Assembly (NCBI GenBank): GCA_947252755.1
Contig: CAMXWV010000005.1
Span: 62,001 to 126,000 of the forward strand
From: an uncultured Dermabacter sp.
Lineage (GTDB): Bacteria; Actinomycetota; Actinomycetes; Actinomycetales; Dermabacteraceae
Reading direction: 5' to 3'
Length of the DNA stretch: 64,000 bases
Every line of letters starts with the position of its first letter. Position 1 is the stretch's first letter. Under the pieces are notes generated by a model. It was not told the origin of the DNA. It saw only the letters and a program-made list of their open reading frames with translations, and ran no database searches. Shown piece after piece: positions 25,857 through 34,291 of the stretch. A program made the position numbers and the translations under genes.

Positions 25857-26558
25857 CTAGTCCCGCACGCCCTCACCCGCACGATCCGCTGCGCTCAGCG
25901 CTGACGCCGGTGCGATCACGTACCCGCCAGCGAGCCACTGCGCGATCGCGGCTGCCGCATCTGCGCCGCTCACATCCTCCAGCATCAGCGGACTGTCGGG
26001 GCCTGTCACGCCGGTGGCGGCCGACGCGACCACTTCCTGAGTCGGGCCGCTCCACTCCGTCACAGGTTCATTCAGCACATCCCCGTGGCCGCGTACCGCT
26101 GGCAGCCAGTCATGGGCCAGCGGCGGAACCTCACTGCTGAAGCGGAGCGCCAAAGACACCGGATCCAGCAGCACCAGCTCGTCGGCTTCATCGGCGCCGT
26201 CAAGCGCGGGGGAGTCCGTGGCGAGAACGGCGGCGTCGGCAGCGAAGGCCGCACCGCCGGCGCTGTTGCCCACCTGCGTGTCCATGCCGAGCAGCCAGCC
26301 GGACAGCTGCATGACCGTCCGTTTCCAATGCGGCGGCATCATCACAGCCAGGGATGCTCCTACCTGCGCGAACAGCTCATCGCGCAGGAAGTTGACGTTC
26401 TTCTGCAGCCAGTTCGCGAGCACATGACCGGAGAGCTCGGTGCGACCGTCCTGCCCGTACCAGATCAGCGCGGGGGATGATCCGCGCGCCTCCAGCGCGG
26501 TGAGCAGCTGAGCGGACAGCGGCGCTGCCGATGGGGTCCGGGAGTCATCTGGTGTCAT
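25857..26558 (-). CDS. TIGR03089 family protein (truncated AMP-binding-like)
   Basis: A 233-residue protein resembling only the N-terminal part of acyl-CoA synthetases: RTELSGHVLANWLQKNVNFL and MMPPHWKRTVMQLSGWLLGM. The catalytic AMP-binding motifs are absent. This actinobacteria-restricted family occurs near LCP and cell-wall sugar genes (for example Rv3268) and has no known activity. I chose the ATG at 26558 with GGAAGGA about 9 bases upstream, over one 18 bases earlier that would overlap the preceding gene. It lies 5 bases after the FolC-like gene, so the two form one operon. Confidence 0.82.
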   Translation of the reverse strand: MTPDDSRTPSAAPLSAQLLTALEARGSSPALIWYGQDGRTELSGHVLANWLQKNVNFLRDELFAQVGASLAVMMPPHWKRTVMQLSGWLLGMDTQVGNSAGGAAFAADAAVLATDSPALDGADEADELVLLDPVSLALRFSSEVPPLAHDWLPAVRGHGDVLNEPVTEWSGPTQEVVASAATGVTGPDSPLMLEDVSGADAAAAIAQWLAGGYVIAPASALSAADRAGEGVRD

Positions 26559-26563
26559 TGCGA

Positions 26564-27787
26564 TCAGTCCTTCCACCAGTGGGCCACGTCCAGTTTCAGA
26601 TGGTCGGCCATCTCAGCCGCAAAGCTCATCGTGCCCAGCGCCACCACAGGCTCACCGGAGGCTTCAGCGTTGATCAGCGCCTCCTGCAGGCCCGCCTGGC
26701 GCCAATCCGAAGGGTAGTTCGCAAATGTGAGGTGGTCTTCGTGGGTGCGAACCAGGGTGGTGCGGTCACGATCGAGCACTGCGATGGTGCGCCGGATGTC
26801 CTTGATATCAGGCAGGCACACCAGATAGCGGGCACCGGCGAACTCGGGCCGACCAGCCACCGCTTCCAGAGCTGCCTCGAAGCCCTCGCGGGAGATCGCG
26901 GCGTCCAGAAACCACGGGGCCCCCTTGTGCTCAAGGATCGAGGAACGTCCAGGCAGCTGCAGCGCGGCGGCGCGTTCCAGCTCCAGCGGCGGGATGTCTT
27001 CTGCAGAGGCGGCCTGCACCTGCGCGGCGAGTGCGGCGGTATAGCCGGTTGCGATATTCGCTGAGGTGAGCGGGCCGAAGCCCAGGTCCTCGGTGGCGGC
27101 GGCAGTGATTACCGGCGCCTGGGGGAGCAGCTGTTCCATCGCGGCGAGCGCAGCCGGGTTCTGCTCCGGCGGGGTGATGATCCGCTGCGTGCGATGATCG
27201 CCCGCACCCACCAGGTTCGCGGCAATCTCCTCGATCGTGTTTCCGATCACCCCTTCGTGCTCCATGAACACGGGGGTCACCACGAGCGTGTCGAGCCGGA
27301 ATTGGGAGATCTCATCGGTGGCGCCGCCGAGCCCCTCCTCGATCACGAGCACATCGATGTTCTGCTGCAGCAGGTGGTGGGCACCCATCAGGGTGAAGGC
27401 GCCGGTGGGTGCCATATAGCCGCTGGTCTCCTCAGGCGGCGGCAGGGTGGCGAGAGCGGCGGCAAGCTGATCGGCGAGCGCGGCATAATCCGCCAGGCTG
27501 ATCGGTTCGCCGTTCAGCCTGATCCGCTCAAGGTTGGTCAGGAATGGGGGAGAGGAGATCGTGCCCACGCGGCAGCCGAGGGTGCGCAGTCGGTGGGTGG
27601 CGGCGGCCACGGTGGTGCCTTTGCCTTTGGAGCCCACCACACCGATCACCGGAATGGGCGGTTCACGGTCGATGCCCACAGCGTCAGCGAGCATCGCTGC
27701 GCGGCGCCGGGAGCGGGTCATCGGACCATTGAACTGCTTCCATTCGGCGAAGAAAGCCTCATCCTCAGCAAGCAGGTGAGCGGGCAT
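26564..27787 (-). CDS. FolC-like Mur ligase family protein
   Basis: A 407-residue ATP-dependent ligase of the folylpolyglutamate synthase/Mur family. It has the P-loop GSKGKGTT (residues 52-59), SSPPFLTNLERIRLNGEPIS as in folate ligases, EEGLGGATDEIS and a short C-terminal domain. ATG 27787 with AGGAG 8 bases upstream. FolC adds glutamate to dihydropteroate or folates in the cytosol. This copy is shorter than typical FolC (about 430-500 residues) and is not beside valS, where actinobacterial folC commonly lies, so a paralogue acting on another substrate, possibly a cell-wall precursor, is possible. Confidence 0.65.
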   Translation of the reverse strand: MPAHLLAEDEAFFAEWKQFNGPMTRSRRRAAMLADAVGIDREPPIPVIGVVGSKGKGTTVAAATHRLRTLGCRVGTISSPPFLTNLERIRLNGEPISLADYAALADQLAAALATLPPPEETSGYMAPTGAFTLMGAHHLLQQNIDVLVIEEGLGGATDEISQFRLDTLVVTPVFMEHEGVIGNTIEEIAANLVGAGDHRTQRIITPPEQNPAALAAMEQLLPQAPVITAAATEDLGFGPLTSANIATGYTAALAAQVQAASAEDIPPLELERAAALQLPGRSSILEHKGAPWFLDAAISREGFEAALEAVAGRPEFAGARYLVCLPDIKDIRRTIAVLDRDRTTLVRTHEDHLTFANYPSDWRQAGLQEALINAEASGEPVVALGTMSFAAEMADHLKLDVAHWWKD

Positions 27788-27843
27788 TGGTCAACTCCTA
27801 GCAAAGGATGGGTGTGAGATGCGTGAGGCGCGCCCATGAAACT

Positions 27844-27884
27844 GGGTGTTTCCTTGACGGGCACGAATAACACCCGTGTAGTTT
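27844..27884 (+). promoter_or_regulatory. whiB2 promoter with overlapping inverted repeat
   Basis: A -35-like TTGACG (27854-27859) is followed after 17 bases by TGTAGT (27877-27882), or after 19 bases by TAGTTT (27879-27884). The inverted repeat GGGTGTT (27844-27850) / AACACCC (27869-27875) brackets the -35 and could be an operator. The predicted leader is about 135 bases. Confidence 0.6.
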
Positions 27885-28024
27885 AGTCCCACAGGCACGA
27901 TCAGCCATGAATACGATCAGCAGTGAGCGCGTTTAGAAATGAATCTGAGCGGATGTGCGTGCTGTCGATTCTGCCAGAGTCGGCAGGGCGGATGGCGTGC
28001 CGGGACCTGTGTGAAAGGACAACC

Positions 28025-28333
28025 ATGGAGCTGCATTCGATGACGGATCCCTCGAGCATCGGCTTCTCCATCATCGAGGGCGCTGCTGCTCTGGATCTGG
28101 GGGACGGCGTCGAGGCCGCGTCGTGGCAGGAGCGCGCCCTGTGCGCACAGACTGATCCGGAAGCCTTCTTCCCTGAGAAGGGCGGCTCCACTCGGGAGGC
28201 TAAGCGCGTCTGCACGTCCTGTGAGGTCCGCGCGGAATGCCTGGAGTACGCGTTGGAGAATGATGAGCGCTTCGGCATCTGGGGCGGGCTGTCCGAACGT
28301 GAGCGCCGCAAGCTGAAGAAGCGCGCGCTCTGA
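28025..28333 (+). CDS. whiB2: WhiB2/WhmD-type iron-sulfur regulator
   Basis: A 102-residue Wbl protein. Four cysteines expected to bind a [4Fe-4S] cluster are present (ERALCAQTDP, then CTSCEVRAEC), followed by GIWGGLSERERRKLKKR, the conserved turn and basic DNA-contacting tail. WhiB2/WhmD controls septation and cell division genes in actinobacteria. The position before the zincin-DUF3499-manB-mtrA block matches Rv3260c. The ATG at 28025 has GAAAGGA 5 bases upstream; the longer in-frame extension is unlike the family. It is transcribed from the promoter at 27854-27884 and may run into the giant GT2 gene. Confidence 0.9.
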   Translation: MELHSMTDPSSIGFSIIEGAAALDLGDGVEAASWQERALCAQTDPEAFFPEKGGSTREAKRVCTSCEVRAECLEYALENDERFGIWGGLSERERRKLKKRAL

Positions 28334-28364
28334 TGCCCCGGGGCGTGGGGACCCCGTTCCTGCA

Positions 28365-31300
28365 GTGATCAATCGAGATGTCACCGCCGTGCTCCTGGTG
28401 GGCGCCCAGTCTGTGCCGGCTGACCTCAGCCGCACCCTGAGCGCCATTGAGGAACAGGACCGCCCACCTGACCGCGTGATCGCCGTAGCGCCGCGCAGCG
28501 AGAACGCAGAGATCGACTCGCTGCTGCGCGCAGCCGAGCGCGCCGGCACGATCTACTCCATTGCCCGCGTCTCCACCGGCACCACCCTCGCTGGCGCGGT
28601 GCGTCAGGCCGTGATCGCCTCCGGTGCGGCCGCCGATGAGGAAGACGAGCTGCTGGAGGAGCACGCTGACAGTGCCCACGAACCGTCCGCTCGCGGACGG
28701 CGCGCCCGAAACCTCGATGTGCAGGCCATCGAACGCCGAAAGATCCGCGATGCCCAGCAGCGAGCCAAGGTGCCCACTCGGCTGCGGCCCGCTGAGACCG
28801 GCGCCGCTGGCCGCCGGCGCCGTGCCATCGCCGCCGATGAGCGCTGGCTGTGGTTCCTGACCCCGGTCTCAGCACCTGAACCGGGTGCGCTCGCGGCTCT
28901 GATCAGCACCGTTGATGCCACTGCGAGCACAGCGATCGCCGGTGCAAAGCATCGGGCAGTGATGCCCGATGGCCAGGCGCCGAAGCTGGTTGACCTGGGT
29001 GTCACCCTGACGCACAGCAACCGGATCGAAACCGGGGTGGACGGCGGCGAGATCGACCAGGGCCAAGCGGATTGGCGCACGGACGTGCTCGGCACCACCC
29101 TGCCCGGCATGCTCGTTCGCACCGCAACACTGACCCGTCTGGGCGGCTTCGACCCGGCGCTCACCAGCCCCTGGGCGGAGCTGGAGCTGTCACAGCGCGT
29201 ATGGCGCTCAGGAGAGCGAGTCGCCACCAGTGCGGACTCCCATGTCAGCGTTCCCCGCTCCTACCTCACCGGAGCTGCTGACCCGGTGCGGTTCCGTGCC
29301 TCGCAGGTGCTGGCGCTCGTCCGATACCGCCCCACCGCGGCAGCTCTGCTGACCCTGCTGATCCTGCCGTTCATCACCCTGCTGCGGGTGCTCGGCGCGA
29401 TCATCGCCCACCGTCCCCGTGCTGTGTGGACGGAGACGCTCGCCATGCTGCGCATCTACCGCTACGCGCCGGGGGTGTTTGCGCGAGGCCGCGCATCCCG
29501 CAGCCTGCTGCGCGTGCCGCGGCGGCGGCTTGCTCCGCTGTTCGTGCCCCGTGGCGCCGCGCTGCGCAGTTCACTGGAGCGCGCCTGGACCTCGGTATTC
29601 GCCGATGATGAGCAGACCCGCCGGATCAAGCGCACCACGTGGGGCATCGCCGGAACCACGCACGGTGCGGACGATGCGGATTTCGGTCGTCACACTGTCT
29701 GGTCGCTGATCCTGGCTGTGGCCTCTGTTGTTCTAGCGCTGACGGCGCTGCGTCCACTGCTCACCGGCGGCCGACTCACCGGCGATGCGCTGCTCCCACC
29801 CACGGATGCGATCAGCGACCGGATGGACACGGTGTTCTCCAGCTGGATTCCGGGGGAGCTCGGAGCGGCAGGCCCCTCCGACGCACTCACCCGCCTGATC
29901 GGGATCATCCCGCTTACGGGGTCCGCGCTCGTGCTGCTGATCACGATGCTCGCAATCCCCGCCGCCGCCTTCGGCGCGTGGCTCGCCTCCGGCACGCTGA
30001 CCCGATCGGTGCTGGTGCGGCTCCTTGCGGCCGCCGCCTGGGCTTGTGCACCGCCGTTCCTGAGCGTGCTGCTGTCCGGCCGGTGGCCGCTGGTGCTCGT
30101 GCACGTGCTGATCCCAGTTGCCGCGCACGCCTTTGCGCACGCGGTGGGGCTGCCGAACAAAACCCGCTATGCCTCCCCGGCGGCAGCCGCCGGTGCGGGG
30201 CTGGTGCTCGCCGTGATCGGCGCGGTTCAGCCGGTGTTGGCCCTCGCGCTGCTGCTTGGTGTTCTGGCTGCTCTGCCGTTCCTACCCGGCCGGCGCCTGC
30301 GGATGCTGTGGCTGCTGATCCCGCCGCTTGCGGTGCAGCTGCCGAACCTTGGCGCTATGGCCGCGAACCCGAAGGCGCTGATCGCGGTGTCCGGTGTGGA
30401 AGGCTCCTTTGAGCAGCCGGACCTGCTGCATCTGGCGCTGCTGTCCCCGGAGCAGGAATCGCCGCTGGCTGGAGCACTCGGAATGGAGCAGAGCCCGGCG
30501 CTGCTCGCCGCGCCCGCGGCCCTGCTGATCCTCATGGCCATCGCCGCTCTGATCGCACCGTTTCTGGCCGGAGCTGCCGGTCGGGTGGGACGCTACGCCG
30601 TGGCCGGAGCGGCCGGTGCATTCGTTCTTGCCGTTCTGCTGGGCCGCTTCGTCGTGGGCTTTGATCTGGGGACACCGTTCTCCACCTATCCGGCGGGGGC
30701 TCTGTCACTGCTGTGCGCCGCGATCATTACCGGGTTCCTCTGCACGGGTGACGCGATCGCCCATCGAACCAAGCAGAATGCTCCGGCGCGGATCTGGGCT
30801 CGCCGCACGCTGGGAGCTGTGGGCGCGCTGACCGCCGCTGCAGTGGTCATCACCTGGACGGTCATCACTCCGTCAGCGCTGAGCATCTCTCGAGACGGCG
30901 GCGCGGATATCCCCGCGGTAGCGGCTGATCAGGGTGTCTCCGCGAATCGAACCCGCACCCTGGTGCTGACTCAGCAGCGGGACGGCTCAGTTTCGGCGGA
31001 AGTCGTCACGCACGCGGGGCGCAGCATCGATCTCACCTCCAGCGTGGAGAACGCGCGGGTTGCTGAGCGAGGGGAGACCTCAACTCCGTTCGACACCGCT
31101 TCGCTGCGGCTCACCGACGCGATCGCGCAGAATCTTGCTGACGACGGCTCAGCAGCGGTCATCCCGCTGAGCGAATTCGCGTTCCAATATGTGGTGGTGC
31201 CGGCTGGAACCGGATCGGCCGCCATCGCGCAGACTCTGTCCACATCCCCGCGGTTCGAGCGTGTGACCGAATCTGACGCGGGCGGACTGTGGCGTGTGGT

Positions 31301-31679
31301 TGAACCGTCTGCCCGGGTGATGATTCGGGATGCGGCACCTGGCGAAGCGCTCGCAACTGCGCCAGGCGAGCCGGTCCCTTCTGAGCGGACCGATGTGTCT
31401 GCGCCCGTCAGCTCGGCGGACCATGAGCGCACCGTGGTCCTGTCTGAGCGTGCCAGCAGCGGGTGGAAAGCGTCGCTGAACGGACAGGCTCTCCGACCCG
31501 TGACCGTGGACGGGTGGGCCCAAGGATTCGTGCTGCCCGCCGGCGCGAGCGGGAAGCTGCAGATCACCCATGAGCTGCCGCTGCACCGCACGTTCGTCTG
31601 GATCGGATTCGGGGTCCTCGCCGTGACCGTTCTGGTGGCGCTTCCATGGCGCCCACGCACCCGGGAGGAGGCCCTGTGA
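28365..31679 (+). CDS. Giant membrane GT2-like protein
   Basis: A 1104-residue protein. Residues 1-310 form a GT2-like cytoplasmic domain (VTAVLLVGAQSVPADLSRTL, TRLGGFDPALTSPWAELELS). A helix pair follows at about 324-346, a block of about ten helices from 445 to 850, an extracellular beta-rich domain at about 850-1070 and a last helix at 1076-1094. Related actinobacterial proteins lie between whiB2 and DUF5719 and probably act in envelope glycan synthesis. Where a GT2 carries its metal-binding Asp residues, this copy reads WLWFLTPVSAPEP (Thr166-Pro167-Val168), and a charged insert occupies about residues 86-158. GTG start with no clear Shine-Dalgarno. Confidence 0.75.
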   Translation: MINRDVTAVLLVGAQSVPADLSRTLSAIEEQDRPPDRVIAVAPRSENAEIDSLLRAAERAGTIYSIARVSTGTTLAGAVRQAVIASGAAADEEDELLEEHADSAHEPSARGRRARNLDVQAIERRKIRDAQQRAKVPTRLRPAETGAAGRRRRAIAADERWLWFLTPVSAPEPGALAALISTVDATASTAIAGAKHRAVMPDGQAPKLVDLGVTLTHSNRIETGVDGGEIDQGQADWRTDVLGTTLPGMLVRTATLTRLGGFDPALTSPWAELELSQRVWRSGERVATSADSHVSVPRSYLTGAADPVRFRASQVLALVRYRPTAAALLTLLILPFITLLRVLGAIIAHRPRAVWTETLAMLRIYRYAPGVFARGRASRSLLRVPRRRLAPLFVPRGAALRSSLERAWTSVFADDEQTRRIKRTTWGIAGTTHGADDADFGRHTVWSLILAVASVVLALTALRPLLTGGRLTGDALLPPTDAISDRMDTVFSSWIPGELGAAGPSDALTRLIGIIPLTGSALVLLITMLAIPAAAFGAWLASGTLTRSVLVRLLAAAAWACAPPFLSVLLSGRWPLVLVHVLIPVAAHAFAHAVGLPNKTRYASPAAAAGAGLVLAVIGAVQPVLALALLLGVLAALPFLPGRRLRMLWLLIPPLAVQLPNLGAMAANPKALIAVSGVEGSFEQPDLLHLALLSPEQESPLAGALGMEQSPALLAAPAALLILMAIAALIAPFLAGAAGRVGRYAVAGAAGAFVLAVLLGRFVVGFDLGTPFSTYPAGALSLLCAAIITGFLCTGDAIAHRTKQNAPARIWARRTLGAVGALTAAAVVITWTVITPSALSISRDGGADIPAVAADQGVSANRTRTLVLTQQRDGSVSAEVVTHAGRSIDLTSSVENARVAERGETSTPFDTASLRLTDAIAQNLADDGSAAVIPLSEFAFQYVVVPAGTGSAAIAQTLSTSPRFERVTESDAGGLWRVVEPSARVMIRDAAPGEALATAPGEPVPSERTDVSAPVSSADHERTVVLSERASSGWKASLNGQALRPVTVDGWAQGFVLPAGASGKLQITHELPLHRTFVWIGFGVLAVTVLVALPWRPRTREEAL

Positions 31680-33355
31680 CCCCAGATCCGTCGGCAGACC
31701 CATCCAGCACGGAATCATCCAGCACGGAACCATCCAGCGCTGCCTCGCGCAGCACAGGATCGCATGCGGATCCGGCACGACCAACTGGCGGTCGGGCAGC
31801 GCGCAGGTTCACTCCTGCCGTCATCACCATCGCGGCGGCAGCACTCGCGACCGGCGGCATCACTCTGCTTCCGCCGAAGGACTTCACCGCGGTTGCGGAT
31901 CTGTCCACGCGTGCGCAGGGCGGTCATGCCCTTGCGGTGTGTCCGGGGCCGCTGACCGCGTCCACCTCCACGGTCAACACCGGTGATGAAGAGCTCGCCG
32001 CCTCCGGGCCCAGCACCGCCGCTACTCTGCGCACACTTGCCGTGGAGCCGGAGGCGACCATGCTGTTCGGGCGCGCCCAAGCAGCGCAGACGATGCGCAC
32101 CGAGACCGGCGAACTGAAAACGCCGAACGTTCGAACGGAGAGTGTGGACGGTGTGGATGCGGGTGGGAAGTCCGCGGCGGGCACGGCGGCATTTGCGGTG
32201 CTGTCCAGCCCGGTTGCGGCCGGGGGACTGCAGACCCGTTCGGTTTCCGCGGATTCGCTGCGGCCCATTGCAGACACCGTGCAGGTGGCTCGCACGGACA
32301 GCGGAGACTACCGATCCCTCGCCCTGACCCGCTGCGGCACCCCACGGGTGTCAGGCTCGTTCACCGGCGTCTCCACGCGGCCCGGATCCAGCAGCGCCCT
32401 GATGCTGACCAACACCACCGACCGGCCCGCCACCGCCCAGCTCACCCTGCACACTCCGACGGGCCGTGCCGACACCGGGACGCGCACGGATGTGGTGGTA
32501 GCGCCTGGCAGCACCGAAACCGTGCTGCTGGAATCCCTCGTCCCTGACAGCGACTCGGTGGGTGTGACAGTCACGGTGCAGGGCGCGCCGCTGACTATGA
32601 GCCTGCAGACGGCGGAGCGCACCGGCCTCACCCCGGGCGGTGCGGAGATTCTGACCCCGCAGGCTGAACCGGCTGCTGAACACCGCATCCCCGGAGCCGT
32701 GGTCAGTGAGGGGCACGGGCTGCGCACCTCCCTGCTGAATCCATCGGGCCATACCGCTCAGGCCCGTGTGAGGGTGGTGGACGCGCGCGGCACAGTGGCA
32801 TCGGATGAGAATGTTTCGATCCCCGCATCAGGCACGGTGGAGGCTGTTCCCCAGGGACTTGCGCCAGGCCGTTACGCGGTGATGATCGACGCGGACACCC
32901 CCGTGGTGGCTGCGGTGCGTTCGAGCACGGCGGGCACGCCAGGCGCTGACGGAGCGGCAGCACCGGTGGACTTCACACTGGTCCCCTCAGCCGAGGTGAT
33001 CACCAACTCCTCGGTGCTGGCTCTGCCGGCCGGCGGCGACGGCGGTGTTCTGGACCTCACTTCTGACACGGACACAGCCGTGACCGTGATGGGAACGCTG
33101 TCCGATGGGACGTTGAGCGAACCGGTGACGGTCGAGGTGCCGAAGGATTCTGCTGTGAACATTCCCGCCAGCCGGATCACGTCGAAGCCAGGGGCCCTCA
33201 CGGGCCTGGTGGTGGTGCCGGAGGATTCCGGTTCGCTCTCCGGGGTCTGGAGCCAGGCCCTGCCCGCCGGCAGCACCGGTCCCGTGATCTCCAGTGTTCC
33301 GCTGCTGGACAACAACCTCGACGCCGCCGGCACCAAGGTGAATCTGCACTACTGA
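31676..33355 (+). CDS. DUF5719 family secreted or anchored protein
   Basis: A 559-residue protein. The N-terminal 40 residues are Ser/Thr/Pro-rich and partly encoded by a 15-bp tandem repeat; then come a membrane helix (RRFTPAVITIAAAALATGGI) and a long extracellular domain of beta-sandwich-like repeats with few cysteines. DUF5719 proteins follow the giant GT2 in many actinobacteria; the function is unknown. GTG start at 31676 overlaps the GT2 stop (GTGA), so the two are co-translated and probably work together at the outer face of the membrane. Confidence 0.78.
   Translation: MTPDPSADPSSTESSSTEPSSAASRSTGSHADPARPTGGRAARRFTPAVITIAAAALATGGITLLPPKDFTAVADLSTRAQGGHALAVCPGPLTASTSTVNTGDEELAASGPSTAATLRTLAVEPEATMLFGRAQAAQTMRTETGELKTPNVRTESVDGVDAGGKSAAGTAAFAVLSSPVAAGGLQTRSVSADSLRPIADTVQVARTDSGDYRSLALTRCGTPRVSGSFTGVSTRPGSSSALMLTNTTDRPATAQLTLHTPTGRADTGTRTDVVVAPGSTETVLLESLVPDSDSVGVTVTVQGAPLTMSLQTAERTGLTPGGAEILTPQAEPAAEHRIPGAVVSEGHGLRTSLLNPSGHTAQARVRVVDARGTVASDENVSIPASGTVEAVPQGLAPGRYAVMIDADTPVVAAVRSSTAGTPGADGAAAPVDFTLVPSAEVITNSSVLALPAGGDGGVLDLTSDTDTAVTVMGTLSDGTLSEPVTVEVPKDSAVNIPASRITSKPGALTGLVVVPEDSGSLSGVWSQALPAGSTGPVISSVPLLDNNLDAAGTKVNLHY
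31701..31745 (+). repeat. In-frame 15-bp tandem repeat
   Basis: Three 15-bp units (31701-31715, 31716-31730, 31731-31745) sharing CATCCAGC; the first two differ at one base. They encode a Ser-Ser-Thr-Glu-type low-complexity stretch in the cytoplasmic N-terminus of the DUF5719 protein. Confidence 0.75.
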
Positions 33356-33397
33356 TCCGGTCCGCTTTCAGCTGCGCCGGTGCTGTGTCTGCGCGTC

Positions 33398-33445
33398 GGA
33401 CTGAGTCCACGGCGGCCCGCTGCGCGGTGGGCGGGGTCTCAGTCC
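33398..33445. terminator. Possible terminator between convergent genes
   Basis: GGACTGAG (33398-33405) can pair with CTCAGTCC (33438-33445) across a GC-rich 32-base interior. It lies between the DUF5719 stop and the stop of the zincin-like gene, which it overlaps. Weak evidence. Confidence 0.3.
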
Positions 33446-33843
33446 AGGAAGGGGTCGATGTCCTGAGGCCGTTTGCCCAGCAGTGAAGCCACGTTCTGCA
33501 CCAGCACCGAGTGCACCAGCTCCGCCAGCTGGTCCAGAGAGTCGGCCCGCAGCTCGATCGGCCGCCGGTAGATCACGATCCGAGGCGGTGCGAGCCGATC
33601 GCCGGGGAATGCGCGGCCCAGCACGATCGGCTCCTCCCACGGCGCCGGGTCCGCGCGGGGCACATCCTCCGACAGCACTTCAACGTGGTCCAGCCGGCGG
33701 CCCACTCGCTGATGAAGCTCAGCCATCGAGTCCAGCACGCACTGTTCGAAGTGTTCGCGGCGGGTGCGATGCGCGGGGTGGATCGGGGGGATCACGTCGT
33801 GGCGGAACCCCCGGCCTCGGCGGTCGCGTCGACGGCTGGTCAT
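33439..33843 (-). CDS. Zincin-fold (metallopeptidase-like) protein lacking the HExxH site
   Basis: A 134-residue protein of the small zincin_1 family found beside DUF3499 in actinobacteria (Rv3259 position). Recognisable parts are IVLGRAFPGD, PRIVIYRRPIEL and LVHSVLVQNVASLLG. Active relatives have HExxH in the last segment; here the aligned residues are Gln116-Asn117-Val118-Ala119-Ser120, so zinc binding and proteolysis are unlikely. The N-terminus is arginine-rich. The gene is on the minus strand, opposite to its neighbours. ATG 33843; the 73-base gap to DUF3499 holds that gene's promoter. Confidence 0.75.
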   Translation of the reverse strand: MTSRRRDRRGRGFRHDVIPPIHPAHRTRREHFEQCVLDSMAELHQRVGRRLDHVEVLSEDVPRADPAPWEEPIVLGRAFPGDRLAPPRIVIYRRPIELRADSLDQLAELVHSVLVQNVASLLGKRPQDIDPFLD

Positions 33844-33903
33844 GCGCTCAGCCTAGGCTCCTCGCCTGCGCGTGCCGTGACCGCGCCGAATCGGCCGCCG
33901 CGA

Positions 33904-33909
33904 TAGGGT
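33904..33909 (+). promoter_or_regulatory. Leaderless -10 element of the DUF3499 gene
   Basis: TAGGGT lies 7 bases before the GTG at 33917, putting the likely transcription start at the start codon. No clear -35 is visible. Confidence 0.5.
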
Positions 33910-33916
33910 AAAGGCT

Positions 33917-34291
33917 GTGTCAGCTCGAGAATGCTCCAAAACCAACTGCTCCCGCCCAGCGGTGGCGACTCTGACGTTCAACTATGCCGATTCCACCGCG
34001 GTGATCGGCCCGCTGCCGCCGTCCCGCACCCCCCACAGCTACGACCTCTGCGTGGACCATGCCCGCAGCTTCACGGTCCCCAACGGGTGGACGATCACCC
34101 ACCTTCCGGGCGAGATCCGCGAAAGCGACGATGTGCTCGCCCTGGCTCGCGCCCTGGCTGAGCCTTCCGAGCCGTCCGATCGCGCTACGGCGCATAACCG
34201 TCCCCATCCGGCTGCCCAGCCGCGCTCGGCTGATCAGGACGCAGCCGCTGGCCGCCATCTTCGAGTAGTGAGGTCTGCAGACGATGACTGA
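33917..34291 (+). CDS. DUF3499 family protein
   Basis: A 124-residue protein matching actinobacterial DUF3499 (Rv3258c). It begins SARECSKTNCSRPAVATLTF, with Cys6 and Cys11, and has YDLCVDHARSFTVPNGW with Cys45, suggesting a small zinc-binding fold. The function is unknown; conserved linkage with manB and mtrAB suggests an envelope or division role. The GTG start probably sits at the 5' end of a leaderless message. It overlaps the manB start by 8 bases. Confidence 0.88.
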   Translation: MSARECSKTNCSRPAVATLTFNYADSTAVIGPLPPSRTPHSYDLCVDHARSFTVPNGWTITHLPGEIRESDDVLALARALAEPSEPSDRATAHNRPHPAAQPRSADQDAAAGRHLRVVRSADDD

